This document shows positions 38,491-50,410 of a stretch of 64,000 bases of DNA, in pieces. Both the position numbers and the translations under genes were made by a program. Within the stretch, counting starts at the first letter, position 1, and each line of letters opens with the position of its first letter. The DNA comes from Cardinalis cardinalis (taxonomy: Eukaryota > Chordata > Aves > Passeriformes > Cardinalidae): positions 2,807,897 through 2,871,896 of the forward strand of contig JACDOX010000004.1 of assembly GCA_014549065.1 (NCBI GenBank). The letters run 5' to 3'. The notes below the pieces were generated by a model that was given only the letters and a program-made list of their open reading frames with translations, was not told where the DNA came from and ran no database searches.

Positions 38491-39955
38491 TTGATGATGA
38501 CTGTAGCCCTTAGGNCATCACATAATCCAGCCAAAAAAAGTTGTGTAAGAAGTGAGAAAGCNTCCTTGTGCTCTTGAACAATGCTTTTGTTCCCTGTAGA
38601 TGGAAGACTTCAGAAAATGANATCTCATTTGTCCTAGCTTGCATTTACATATCATATTTTATTGTACATGGAGCTTTGCTTTGGAAAACTGNTCTTGTGC
38701 AAGTGCAGAATTGGTCTGCAGCTTTTCTGTGTCATTTACTTGTTTGCAGCCACAGTTTTAATGTCCAGAATTTTGCCATAGAACAAGTCTGTTACCAGGC
38801 AATGTAGTGGCTTACTTGGTCTGCTCGTTGTCTGTGATGTTCAGTTCCATAGTTCATTTTGAGATTAAGTTTAATATTTTGGTGTGCTTCCTATTCTTCA
38901 GGTCTGGGTTATGGTGTGGTATTATTTTGTCTTCCTTGAGAATGCTCTCCATTTACTTTTTAATCATCTGTTTTAAAAACTTTTAATTTAACTGTTTTAT
39001 TGCATTCCTTTCACTTGAACTCAAAACAGGTGGGTAAATCAAAATCTAAGCCTCATATTTTTTGAATAGGATTTAGCCAGGTGGAATTTACCAGCCTTAC
39101 TCATCTTGANACATTCACCCATTTGAGACTAGTTGAGAACGTTATATATGGCTTCAGTTACAGTGTCTAAAAAGGCTTTATAATAAAATTACTGTGAACT
39201 CTGGTTTTAAATAATTATGCTAGTTGTGAGCCAGCCTACTCAGCTCCTAATGTTCCAGAAGGAAATGGGAAAATGTTTGTGTGCTTTGTTCATTCAGGTC
39301 TCCTGTGTGCTTTCATTCTTTTTGAAAATTACCTGAAAATATATATAATATGCAGGCTCTAGTATGGAACAGAACATCTAGTTGGAAAGCACCATTTCTG
39401 TCCCTTATTAAATGGGAAGGCGTGTAAACCAAACATTTGAAGAATTAAAGATTTTTTTAAGAAAGAAATTAGAATAAAATGCCAGTTACAGAGAACTAGA
39501 ATATGTTGTCTAAGAGAGTAGTGGAAGCAAAAACCTAAGATAGAGGAGTGGTACAAATTAAATTCCTTTTTCTTTCCAGGACAGTGGTCTGATGTAGAGT
39601 AAGGAAGAAAAGACACCAAATCATGTGTCACAGTTTTGGTTATAAATTGGACTTCTTAACAAAGCCAGTTTTCTGCTATTGTTCCTCTATGTCATTTAAT
39701 GACTAGCTCACCTTTTGGAGGGCAAAAGTACAATAAAATAGAAAGATGAATAAGCGAGATTTGATGGAATTGCAGAATNCACTGGTTTCTTCAATACAGG
39801 ATAATCACCAACTCACATGTATTGTTCACCTTTTGTAGAAAGTGTTATCTGTTTCTTTCACATTAATGTTTTATTAGGGATGTTTTAAAACTCTCTGCTT
39901 GATTCCTTGGCTCACAACACTTCNAAAATTTACAGTTTTTCTGATTTTTTAATAG

Positions 39956-40132
39956 GTTGAATCTACACAAAGCATGATTAGGATTTTGGGCCTTTCAGCT
40001 ACATTACCCAATTATCTTGATGTTGCTACATTTCTACACGTCAATCCCTACATTGGATTATTCTACTTTGATGGCCGTTTCCGACCTGTACCTCTGGGAC
40101 AAACCTTTATAGGGATCAAGACAACCAATAAG
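39956..40132 (+). CDS. ASCC3: ASCC3 exon D: SAT motif and RecA1/RecA2 linker
   Basis: Internal exon of 59 codons, phase 0, acceptor TTTTTTAATAG, donor GTAAGG. It begins VESTQSMIRILGLSATLPNY. SAT (residues 14-16, bases 39995-40003) is motif III, which couples ATP hydrolysis to strand separation. DVATFLHVNP leads to FDGRFRPVPLGQ (GRFRPVPL at 40073-40096), the conserved linker strand between RecA1 and RecA2. The end, TFIGIKTTNK, differs from the mammalian sequence I recall at a few positions and looks like ordinary divergence. The first in-frame ATG at 39974 is internal; the splice site lies 18 bases before it. Confidence 0.97.
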
Positions 40133-40572
40133 GTAAGGAATTGTGAATGCCTAAGAAAGAGTTCCTGTTTGTGGTCTCTTTTTGATCATGCTTCATGTAT
40201 GTAGGTGTATGGGGTACCTATTTATTATTCTACAGGTGTTTTTTGAAGCATATTTTCCTTGGTATAAAGATATACATAATTGAGAGGTGCTTTAAGAATC
40301 TTCTTTCTTCAGTTTACCATACTTGTAAGCAGGCTTTGTTGCAGTTGTATACAAAGTTATTTAACTGCCTCTTATACAAAGTTATTTAATTGCCTCTTCT
40401 TCACTACTGAATTTTGCTTGGTGAAGAAGAAATCATCACCTTCAACTACAGAGTCACATTAGCAGCTGATTATTCTGCCTCTTATATTTCAGGTTTCCAT
40501 GTAGTGCATCTTGTTTGGCTGTAAGGATGCATGAGGAAGGCTATAAGAAAAATACTAAATTTTTTAATCAGG

Positions 40573-40575
40573 ATA

Positions 40576-40610
<35 letters not shown>

Positions 40611-40676
40611 ATATAGATATAGATATATATAGATATAGATACATATATACACATATAAATATATAGATATATATAC
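40573..40676. repeat. (ATCT)n microsatellite followed by GATA/TATA-rich complement
   Basis: About nine ATCT units from near 40577 pass into ATATAGATATAGATA-type sequence. The second half is complementary to the first, so the region could fold into a long hairpin or cruciform. Likely highly polymorphic in length. Confidence 0.9.
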
Positions 40677-42087
40677 GTGCATTAATACTAAAGTTACTGA
40701 TGAAAACCTTAGCATGCTAAGCCATTAATTATCATATGTACATATTTGATAGAAACTGTATTTAAAGTAATCCCTACATAAGCTTCTTTACTCCTTGTGC
40801 TATTGCTCATTTTGGGAAGCATTAAGACAAATAGTCAGGTATAATATTCTTATTAAAAATCGTTAGTGCAGTGACACTTGACATGTAAATTATAGTTCTT
40901 TAAATACAGAACTTTATACAAACACTTTACATAGATTTCCCATGCATCTCATTATCTTATAATTAAAGTTTATGTAGCTAAACTTTTCAAAAAATATTGT
41001 TCACATGTGATTTAAACTAATAGAAATCAAGACATTTTCAATCAAAANTTAATTTCGTGGCTTAATCAATCATAGCATTTTATTTAGTTTTTGTAAAAAT
41101 GGACATTGCCTTTCTTGCTAGGTTATTTCAGTAGTCATTCCATCTGCAGTGCAGGAGAGGAATTTATTTTACAACTGTGGGGATATGTTTCAAATCTATA
41201 TGCATAAGACTAGTTTACCATATGGTGCTTANCATTATTTGCATATTTTAGTCTTCATTAATTGTTTTTAATACCTTCACTCTTACTTGCTGTTACTTCC
41301 AATTCATCTTTCACTGCTACTTGATTCTAATATTTAGTTTATCTTCTCTATATAGTAAGAAAAGAGAAAATACTCCCTTTTTTCCAACTCACTTTAGAAT
41401 GCATTTAGGATTCAAAAAATCAAAGATATAAATAAATCTCCTAAAATATGAAATTATTTAAAAANCAGTAGTTTTCTAAAGAAGCGTAAGGAGATGAGGA
41501 AATACTAGGAGGTAATAGTTATTCTGAAATGTAAATACNTGGCAGACTGTTTTGATAATACCACAATCAGGAGATACTCTTGTATTTTTCAGAAGATTGT
41601 CATTACAATTTCACAGAGCAAAATATATTTTACAATCAAGATAATATATTTTACAGCAAGCAGACAATAGAAGNATTAAGCCTCTTTGAAAAAGGATTGT
41701 ATTCAGGATAATACTAACACTAAAGCTGCCTAATTATTGCCAATATCAACATCCTTGTGNTCTTCATGAGAGGAGGAAAGCAATGTAAGAAAGTCCAGGA
41801 TCAAAAGCTGTTATTGCAGACCATCAGCAAGTGCAGTCAGTGCTGTATCTATAGGCNCTAATGAGTTGCAAGAAGATAGAAGACTCACTTTTGCTTACTT
41901 TAGGTAAAAACTTTGCCACAGTTTGCTGAAATCCTGCATCCAAAAAAAACTGCCCCAAATTTTGGAACCAATTATCAATTTACAGAGCCACGTGCAAACT
42001 GTAGGCATGCTTTCAAAAGCAAGGACAGCATGATGTATTTATCATGCGTAGAAGTTATCCAGAAAAGCTCTTAAAACTCTCTATGTT

Positions 42088-42159
42088 TTGGAGCATATGG
42101 CACCAAGACTAAGGTTTGACTTCTTGGAGCATATGGCACCAAGACTAAGGTTTGACTTC
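42088..42159. repeat. Exact 36-bp tandem duplication
   Basis: The unit starting TTGGAGCATATGGCACCAAG and ending TTTGACTTC is present twice head to tail (42088-42123 and 42124-42159) with no difference seen. The identity suggests a recent event or an assembly artefact. Confidence 0.92.
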
Positions 42160-43384
42160 TTCAGTCAAGGTCTGTTAATGTCAGATATTTTTCTTTGATA
42201 TCAGTCTTCTTTCTTTAGGCATGTTTATATTTTTGTCTTTAGGTATAAATGTAAAGAATATGTAAAGTTAATTTTATAGTATGTGTATGTATGTATATAT
42301 GTTCATGTGTCTTCATGAACTGCTGTTGTCAGTTTCTCTTAATGATTTTGACTTACTATTATTTGAAAAACAAAAATGGTAAAATGCTAAACTCTCAATT
42401 TAAGAATGATTAGACTGAATGCTTGTCTTTAGCACACATGCCCATATTTTCTCATTTTTTTATTACTATATTTGTACAGTTTGGAAGACAAATATTCTCT
42501 TACCTATAAAGCTGTTTTAAAGCTTTGTTTTTGAACTTTCATCTATTCTAGTATTAAGTCCAAGTATTAAATTTCCATTTTGAAATATGTACCTGCTTTG
42601 CTTATGTAGAACATTTCTTTGTGCCAAAACAATTTGGTTGCAAGACACAAATGCACAAATGAAGAATGGAATTATTGCTATGATATTGGAATTTATTTAT
42701 TTATTTTGATTTGTCGCAACGTTAATACTGAGGTGCATTCAAGTAGATATATGCTATTTACATTGTAATACATTAAAGAAATAGAAAAAAAATCTTTAGG
42801 TTGAAGAATTTTCTTTATTTCAACTGGAATATTTCTTAAACATTTTATTTATCTATAATTGGAAACACTCTACATGGTACTCACAATGTTCTCTGTGCAT
42901 GACCCAACTATGAAGAAATCTCATATGGCAAAAAACCTATCAGCAATTTTCTGGAGATAAAAAAATATATATGCATGCAATGTAAAAACTATTTTTATCT
43001 GCCAAATAGAAACCCTTAATTCTAGATAAGATATATTAAATTGGTATTTCCTCAAAATCTTGTAGAAGTAAGATTGCCTAATATGAAACAGATAAATTAA
43101 AGAACTGGGTTACTTCTCTTTGGTCATTAAAAAACACCAGCGAAGTCACATAATAAATTTTGTATTAACAGCCCTAACTCATACTTTATGTATGTATGTA
43201 TTTTCATGTTTTATTTCTGAGTTTAAAACTAAAATGCTATTGTTGGAATGGGAATTGATATGCTGTAAATTTAATTGCATAATCAAATTTATTTTTCATG
43301 GATCACTGTAANTTGCTTGATACATAGTAGATAATCTGTAAAGACAGAAATTATTTTAATATGGATGTGGTGTTTCTTTTTCAG

Positions 43385-43456
43385 GTGCAGCAGCTGAATC
43401 ATATGGATGAAGTATGTTATGAAAGTGTGCTGAAGCAAATAATGGCTGGACACCAG
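43385..43456 (+). CDS. ASCC3: ASCC3 exon E: short linker exon into RecA2
   Basis: Small internal exon of 24 codons, phase 0 at both ends, acceptor TCTTTTTCAG and donor GTATCT. It reads VQQLNHMDEVCYESVLKQIM then AGHQ, which matches the helix-forming segment after the linker in ASCC3. It joins directly to VMVFVHARNAT of exon F. The exon is too short to be found by open-frame length alone; it is supported by its position, splice sites and frame continuity with its neighbours. Confidence 0.95.
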
Positions 43457-46400
43457 GTATCTATATTTTAGTTTACTTTCCATTCAGAACATACATAAAA
43501 AATTTAAATCATCACAGTGATGTATTGAGAATTATTCTTTTATAATATGTCACTTCAGAGGTAGCCTCTAACCCTACAAACACTTCATAGAAACAGCATG
43601 CAAGAAAATGTAAACTGACTAAATAGTGTTAGCTTCCAACAGAGGTCAAAATTCCCAGTTCTTTATATATCTGTAAAGTAATTAATGTGTATTTATGTCT
43701 CTTTTTTTAAAATTACAAGGCAAATTAGGTCAGTACTTTAGAGACCTTACAACAGGTACACTTAAAGATTAAAAAAAATCAAAAATGAAGCACTTAATAA
43801 TTCTTCTTAGCCTTTCCTATATCTTTCAAATTCTTGTCTTTTGTGTTAGAGATGAGAGATGAGAATTACTGTGTGTTCAAGACATGGTGTGTAAGGGCTC
43901 AGCTTAAGTCATTTGAAATATCCTGGGGTTGTGTTTTGTTTTCTTTTTAAAAGAAGTAATCCTTCATTTTGCTTTACAATATAGATTTCTGCAGTGAATT
44001 TTCAAGTCTGACATTCCCCTCAACTAACAATATGGGCCTAACTCAATTGCCTGAATAGTTTCTCATTCTGTTATGATTGTGGTCCTGAATTACTCCACAC
44101 AATGTCTCATTTTTGTTAGAACTTTGCACATAAAGCAGGTATGGCATCTCTTCAAAGCAAGAACAAATGCTAGTGCTCTATGATGCTTGAAGGGGCTTTT
44201 CAGTAAATAACATTTGTATAAAAGAGGGAAACTCTGTCCTGTACAGTTGCACTAAGAAGTGCACATTTTTTGCTTTTCACAAAAAAATTCCTTGTGTTTT
44301 TTGAAAGGTGAACAGTTGGTTTATGACTTGGGAAGGGAAAAAATACTTCAGCAACAGCCTCCTAGTCCTCCTGCCCCACTGCCTTGCTTTAACTCCATTC
44401 TTCCACTTATCTTCTCTTGTTGATATCAGTTATTGTTGTTACATTCAGAAAACTTTCATGAAGATTACTTATGGAAATATTGTTATTTTCCTGAGTGAAG
44501 ACTGTTAATTAAATTTTTTAGCAGCACCAAGGGAACTTTTGTTNGGGTTCTCCTCATCGTTGATTATGCAAAAACATTACCAAATTCCTAACACGGAAGT
44601 GCATTTNTTTTCTTATCTTTCATTTCTTGTTTTGATTTTGTTTAATTTCACTTGCTGAAGTGCAAGTGGCAGAGTCTTTAAATCAGTAGTATCTAAGTAA
44701 TGTATCTTGGATTCCCAGCAGGGAGTCTGTAGGCTGTTTTGGCATATTTACTGTGCCTTTCTTCCCCTCTTTTCTTCACACTGAGGGAAAAAGTGACTGC
44801 AAACATATATGATATTATTTGAAAGTATTCAAATACAGTAAGTTGTTCAATTCTAGTAGGAGATGTTTTTGTAGCTTTTCTTGAGATTAATTTTGATTCT
44901 TGTGCTAGCATCTGAATGCATGAGTGTTTTGTTTCAAGGCATGAGCTGCAGTTTTGAGAGGTGAAGAGAACTGTAGTCTACTTAATGTTACAGTTTCAGC
45001 AAAGGACACTGTTGCTCATCACAGTTTCTGAAAATTGTATTTCAAACCAACAGCCATATAAGTGTAATTTTGGACAAAGCAGAAGTGTGGTTTCTCTTGC
45101 TATATAAAGGCTGATTTGATTTCAGAACACTTTGGTTAATTTGATTGATATGGTTGTAAATTTTCTTTGTTTCAAGGTGTTCATTCTGCTGTGTTGCAGA
45201 ACTCTCATTTAGAACATCCAAATAGCAACCAGTTACACTTGGGACTTTTCTTGGGACTCTCTCATTCATATTGGTCTTGATATTTACTAAAAAAAATATC
45301 GTAACCTGAGGTTCATTATATACAAGTGCAAGTATACAGGCTTTGACCATGCAGAATCAAGCACATCAGCTCATTGTCTAATTATAATATGTAGTGCTGT
45401 ACCACATGAAAAATTCAAGTTTTCCATTTAATGAGTCTGCTATGACAAATGATCTATCTAATAATTAGACCAACTGCAGATATTTAAAAAGTGGAAACAA
45501 AAAAAAGGTCATGTAGATATATTTACATTGAGATGCCTACCCCATAGTGGAAGATTAATATTGTGAGCAAATATGATTAATGTTACACTAGAAAGGTTTT
45601 CTTCTGTGTTTTTTTTTTCACAATTTTGAGAATGCTCTTTGATTCTCTAACTTTCCAGAAACCCATCACCTTGTGTCCATGTTCGCCATAGGCTGTTACC
45701 ATCATGCTCTGTTACCTTTCTTAGCTGATGTTATCTGAAAAACTTGTACTTATTAACATTATACATGTGCAAACTTCATATGCTTTTTAACAAAGCTGTG
45801 GTTGCTTCTAAATATATTTCTTAAAAAGATATTTTCATCACTTCCCCCCAAATACTTAGGAAAAACTTCCATAGGTGGTGTGTATCTGTATGACATTCAG
45901 GACATGCTTGAGATTTTATACCTATTCATGCAATAATGTATGACAGACACAGATCTCATTAGCAATGCTCCAGAGAGCCTAGAACTTCTGTCCTGTTTTA
46001 TGCTGAAATGCAAGAAAGAAATACCAGAACCAGAGGAAAACACTTTGCCTCGCTGAAGTTNCTTGAGTTAATGTATTTCTTCCTGTGGCCATCAAGCTTT
46101 CACAATGTTGTGTCTTAAGATTCTTGACCAGAGTCTTTGGAATGTCTTAATGAATTAAATTCAGCGTTGTTCATCTACAGTTCTGTTCACTCATTTTCAA
46201 AGANTTCTACCATGGCAGAACTAAATAATTTACTCTTATGGAATTCATGCTGATGTGTCAATGTCATATTGTAGATTGCAGTGTGATGTTTGGCTAGAGT
46301 TACATGTCCGTGTGTTTTTATTAGATATATGTGTATTTTCATTTTTTAAGGCTAAGGTTGGTAGGAGTAGTTGCATTCTATAGGCATGTGTTTTGACAGA

Positions 46401-47079
46401 TGGAGAGAAGCTTTTTATGTTGATTTTTCAACATTCATCCTCTGCAAGACTTCCAGCTCTTCCTGGCTACTGGGAAATTAAGAATTGGTGATTCAGTCTT
46501 TAATTTTGATCCATCTGCTCAAACTAATGAGATATCTCATTTGTAGGCTTCACTTTGAATTACCGAATGCAACTGAAACAATAACATTTGTCTTATAGCG
46601 CAATTCTCCTCTTGTTTAACTTGAGGAAGTTTGATAAATGGCTTGCCCTACTGACTTTTCTGGGGTTTTTGTTACAGNAACTTCCTGTTGTGACTAAAAA
46701 AGATCAGAAAATGTCCCAAAGGTTTCCAAGTACTTTTCAAATCAGTGTGCTCATTTGGAAGGATTGCTATCAGTATAGAAATCTGTTGGAATTTTCTCTG
46801 GCAGATCCTACCTCCTAAGANAGCTTTAAGTGAGAACCTCTGATGCTGTTAAGTCTGCTTTTCTGGGACTGTCCTTCCATGCTTGATATTAGTTGGTGAA
46901 TATTTGTTTTCATGTTATACTTTAAATTTGCTATGTTCTGATATAATCTAAAAAGATGTCAGATCTTCCTGGACTAATTTGCGCTGTCAGAGTTTTATTT
47001 CTACCTCTTAATAAACCAAAGATACTTTAAATTAAGAAAAAAAAATTGTGCACCCTTTTTCAGAAAATATGACTCCATG

Positions 47080-47800
47080 GTCAGTTGCAGGTGGAGTATT
47101 TTTCCAGCATTTCTCTTCCAGGATGCTCTTCANTTAAATCTAGATCAAGGCTAGGTGACTGAAAATTATCATTCCTCAGTGCTATTACAGCTGTATTTTT
47201 AAGACAGTCACCAGCAGTGGGCCACATCAACCAAAAGAATTATTTCAGATACAAAGCTGAAAAAAATTCACATTTTACAGCCCTGGGAGAAGGGTATCTA
47301 ATGGCAACAAGTTCAGGGGTGCAAGTAGCACCTTTCTGAGACAGCCTGTGGAGAATCTCAAGAGATCAGCAAAGATAGTGACTGAAGACTGCACATGCCA
47401 GCATAATTTTTATAATAAACTGAAACATTACATTACTGGCCAGGTGTGTGTTGAAACAGGCAGGTGGCCAGAACAATCACAAACCCAGNCTGAAATGTGA
47501 AGAGTTTATTTTTTTCATTACCTCACTAGCTGGAGGACCCTGAGGCAGCACCTGGGCANCAGAGACACAGGAGGGGCAGCACAGGCTCAGCCCTTCTGAT
47601 GGACAGTGGGGCTGCTGTTTGTACCCATTTGCCACTTATTGTACCACCCTACTGTGATCTTCATGTGCTTTTTATGATTTCTCAGCTTTGATCTCTCTCT
47701 CAGGACAGCAATCTCAGGCTTGTCCATGAGAGTGCTTCCAAGTCTCTCTGAACACCTATGTTATCCCAACACAGATATTCTACTTCTCAAACCAGAGGAT
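47080..47800. repeat. Unclassified GC-richer segment, possibly an old interspersed repeat
   Basis: About 700 bp noticeably richer in G/C than its surroundings, with words such as 'ggaccctgaggcagcacctg', 'ggggcagcacaggctcagcc' and 'tctctgaacacctatgttat'. It has no long open frame and I cannot match it to a family. It may be a decayed transposon or LTR. Confidence 0.35.
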
Positions 47801-48364
47801 AAACAGCAGTAGATCTAATAATATATGGGATTTTCCATACTGTTAATCNGCAGACCTAGGCAATCCCAGCTGCAAGGTCACTTGAGTGAATCTACCATCC
47901 TCCTCACCATTCTTCCACTTTTAATCTTTTCCTTCCAGCATATCATACTGTATTTATCAACAATTTATGACAATAACTAACATGACACCCTTGTCATGTT
48001 ATGATTTGAGAAATTTGAGAAATTTTTAGGAGTTTTGAGAAATAACATAGTATGTTTAAGATTTTGGGTATTCCTCTAAAACATACCATGTAAATTTTGA
48101 TTCCATGTTAAATTCCTTTATCTAATATATTGAACTGCTGCTCTCTTTGTCAAGGTTCAGTTGTTTAAGTTAGTATCCTAGGGAGTTAACTATTTTTCAC
48201 TTTGACTCCTGAATTCACATCCATTATGCCTCCTCCTGTTACTAAGCTTTTGCTGGTTTATCTCATTAGCTTGGTTACCAGGAGATGATCTCACATTTCT
48301 CCCATTGCCCCCAACACCTCTGAAATATTTTTGCTGTTATGAGTTTGTCAGAACCTTACTCTTT

Positions 48365-49700
48365 GCTATTTTTCTTTTTTTCTTTCTTTTTTTTTTGGTC
48401 TGAAATTCTTTCAAGCAAAAAATCCCAAAAATTTCTTGTATTATCAATTAGAAGAGTTGTTGCTGAAGTCCTTGAAAGGTTTTGAAGGAGGTTCTTCCTC
48501 AAACTGCAGTCATAAAACTCTTCTTTTGCCACCCTCCTCAGACTATGCACCTCTTTTGCTTTTCCATTTTCTTGTTATTTTTTTCTTATAAGCGATTCTC
48601 TTTGATATTACTTAAACCTTCAAAAGAAGTCCTGTGTTTTCTTTGCCCTTGGTGTTGTTTCAGCAAGTCTCTTAGATTTTCTCTCTGCACCTTATTCTCC
48701 TGTATGGCTTTTTCTGCTGACTTTCAATACTCTGTTACTTCAGTCACAGGTATCTCAGTCCTGGTTCCATATCCAATGCACTTTGCTGCTTTGCCATTTT
48801 GTCTGTTTATGACAGTTTTTAACTTGGAGTGCCTTTGGCTTTCTCTTATCTTCTGAAATCTCTTTTCCTTGTTAGGACAATAATTCCTGTTTTCCCATTG
48901 CTTTTGGGACTTTTCTGTGTAAGTCTGACGTGACAATCTTTTCTTTCACTAGCTCTGGTACTCAGGGAAACTCCAGGAGCTGAACTTGACGATCCATGAC
49001 TGTGCCTTCTGGCTCAGCTTTTTCTGTAATTCCTTGAAAGTTCATTTTCTCACTGAGCTTGGTGTTTTCAGTTCATAGCAAAAACTGGCTGTTCTGTAGG
49101 AGCTCTGACAGCTTTCTAAGGTTCTCATTCCCTAGCTGTTTATGGTTCAAGGTGTCAGTACATAAAAACTGAGGAGACATCGTGGCTTTACAAGAAGTGG
49201 TTTCACTATACAAGGANCAGCTTTTCTAGTGGGGAAAGAGGTCAAATTGTCTGCTGCAAAGAACTTGGATTTTTGAAATGCTGGATGGTATCGAAAGCCT
49301 CAACACAACATCACAAAGGGAATGCAGTAGTAGTAATTGTACAAAATTAGCAGCAACTCCACTTAACTAAAGCTAATAACTTCAAGCCAGTAGAGATTTA
49401 ACAACCCTTTCTTGAATTAACATGCTAGGAATCTCACTACTGGGATGAAAAATGTGGATGGAAAGTAACAATGGACAGCTTTATACAAACCATCTCTTCT
49501 TGTTGANGCACTGTGAGTGGTGATTTCGAACTGCCCATTTTCAGTTCAGTTTTTTTAACCTTTTGAAGAAAGTGCTTTTTGAAGTGCATTGTTAGTTTCT
49601 GAGCTTTTACTCTTCTCATTTGAGCTAGTTTTTTAGGTTTGGCTGGATTGTGTTCTCTTCTGCTTTTGCAGTATTGTCTCAACTGCATCTGATTTACCTG
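48365..49700 (-). pseudogene. Possible decayed retrocopy of an unidentified, Lys/Glu-rich protein
   Basis: Read on the minus strand, coding-like stretches follow one another in shifting frames. 49688-49437 has about 83 codons, Lys/Arg-rich (for example KKLAQMRRVKAQKL). A second stretch of roughly 140 codons from about 49360 to 48962 has two or three stops (for example NENLRKLSELLQNS and TENTKLSEKM). A third is at 48936-48724, and a fourth is at about 48560-48390 with LERISDQ just before an A-rich run (minus-strand coordinates 48390-48370). The open stretches change frame three times. Bird genomes contain few processed pseudogenes, because CR1 rarely copies polyadenylated mRNA. I could not identify a parent gene. 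Purine-rich strand bias alone could produce a coiled-coil-like translation, so this is tentative. Confidence 0.3.
48370..48396 (-). repeat. T/C-rich tract (A-rich on the minus strand)
   Basis: Twenty-seven bases of T runs broken by single C. On the minus strand it is an A-rich tail-like run placed directly after the candidate retrocopy, which is the position expected for a degenerate poly(A) tail. It could equally be simple sequence. Confidence 0.6.
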
Positions 49701-50220
49701 TCATGAGCTTTTACCTTCTATCTATTAAAATTAAATGAATGTGCAGAATAGAGCCATGTATAGTTGTAACATTTTTAATTAGTCTATGCATTGGGTGGTT
49801 GCTATGCAGTTTTCTGGAGATCAAGATTGCTTTATTAATTAGAATTTATGTTCTTAATTAAAATGTTGTCTTACACTACTGGTCCACATTTTGTTCATTG
49901 GAAATAATTNTGAGATGCAATAAATTTTTTTAACATTTTAGAATAATTTTTAAGTGTCACCTTGCACAGATTTTTAATAGTTTACTCTTTCAAATCAGGA
50001 TTTTTGTTGTCTCAGGTCAGAAACAAATTGTACTCAAACTTAAATAGTCAGAACTGGTTCTGTGATGCATATTGCACATAAAGCATTCACTTTGTCTGTA
50101 ATTGTTCTCTATGTACAACAATTGACTTGAACTTTGCAGTACTTAGAAGTGTCATCTTGTTTTTCTGAGCTATCTTAAACTAAAAAAGAAACAGAGTAGT
50201 TAATTTAAATCTATTATATT

Positions 50221-50410
50221 AAATTGTCAGCAGTGAATTTGACAGGTATTAATTTCATCCATAAAAATGATGGATTAAATTTCTTTATTATCAGTTTTCC
50301 AGCTGTTATTTGGCTGCAGAAGCCGTGTGAAGATAAAAGTTTAATAAGCTTAGTTACTGGAGCTGTTGACAATGCNTTTATAGCCATGTCTTGAGATAAG
50401 ATTTAATAAA
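50221..50410. promoter_or_regulatory. Candidate conserved non-coding element (unproven)
   Basis: About 190 bp with dense, non-repetitive homeodomain-like sites: TGACAG at 50240-50245 (MEIS/TALE core), ATTAAT and TGGATTAAA words, an 'aagccgtgtgaagataaaag' segment and 'gttactggagctgttgacaa'. The texture resembles vertebrate enhancers, but no comparison was possible. In tetrapods ASCC3 neighbours SIM1, a developmental regulator, which makes intronic long-range enhancers plausible. Confidence 0.25.

Larger units (their letters stand above)
28677..39955 (+). other. ASCC3: 11.3-kb ASCC3 intron C-D
   Basis: Donor GTAAGA, acceptor ATTTTTTAATAG. Holds CR1 fragments at 32.8 and 37.2 kb, the 5' part of an LTR near 38.1 kb, a triplicated 30-bp motif at 35.1 kb and a perfect short hairpin at 36.49 kb. 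The rest (28.7-32.7, 33.0-35.1, 35.3-37.1, 38.6-39.9 kb) is AT-rich, without a recognised gene or repeat. Confidence 0.85.
40133..43384 (+). other. ASCC3: 3.3-kb ASCC3 intron D-E
   Basis: Donor GTAAGG, acceptor TCTTTTTCAG. Contains a TATC/GATA microsatellite near 40.6 kb and a 36-bp tandem duplication at 42.1 kb. Otherwise AT-rich and without named features. Confidence 0.88.

Noticed and set aside
48482..48856. 124-codon Phe/Ser/Leu-rich frame on the + strand
   Set aside because: It is the reverse complement of the purine-rich candidate retrocopy and has no meaningful protein character.
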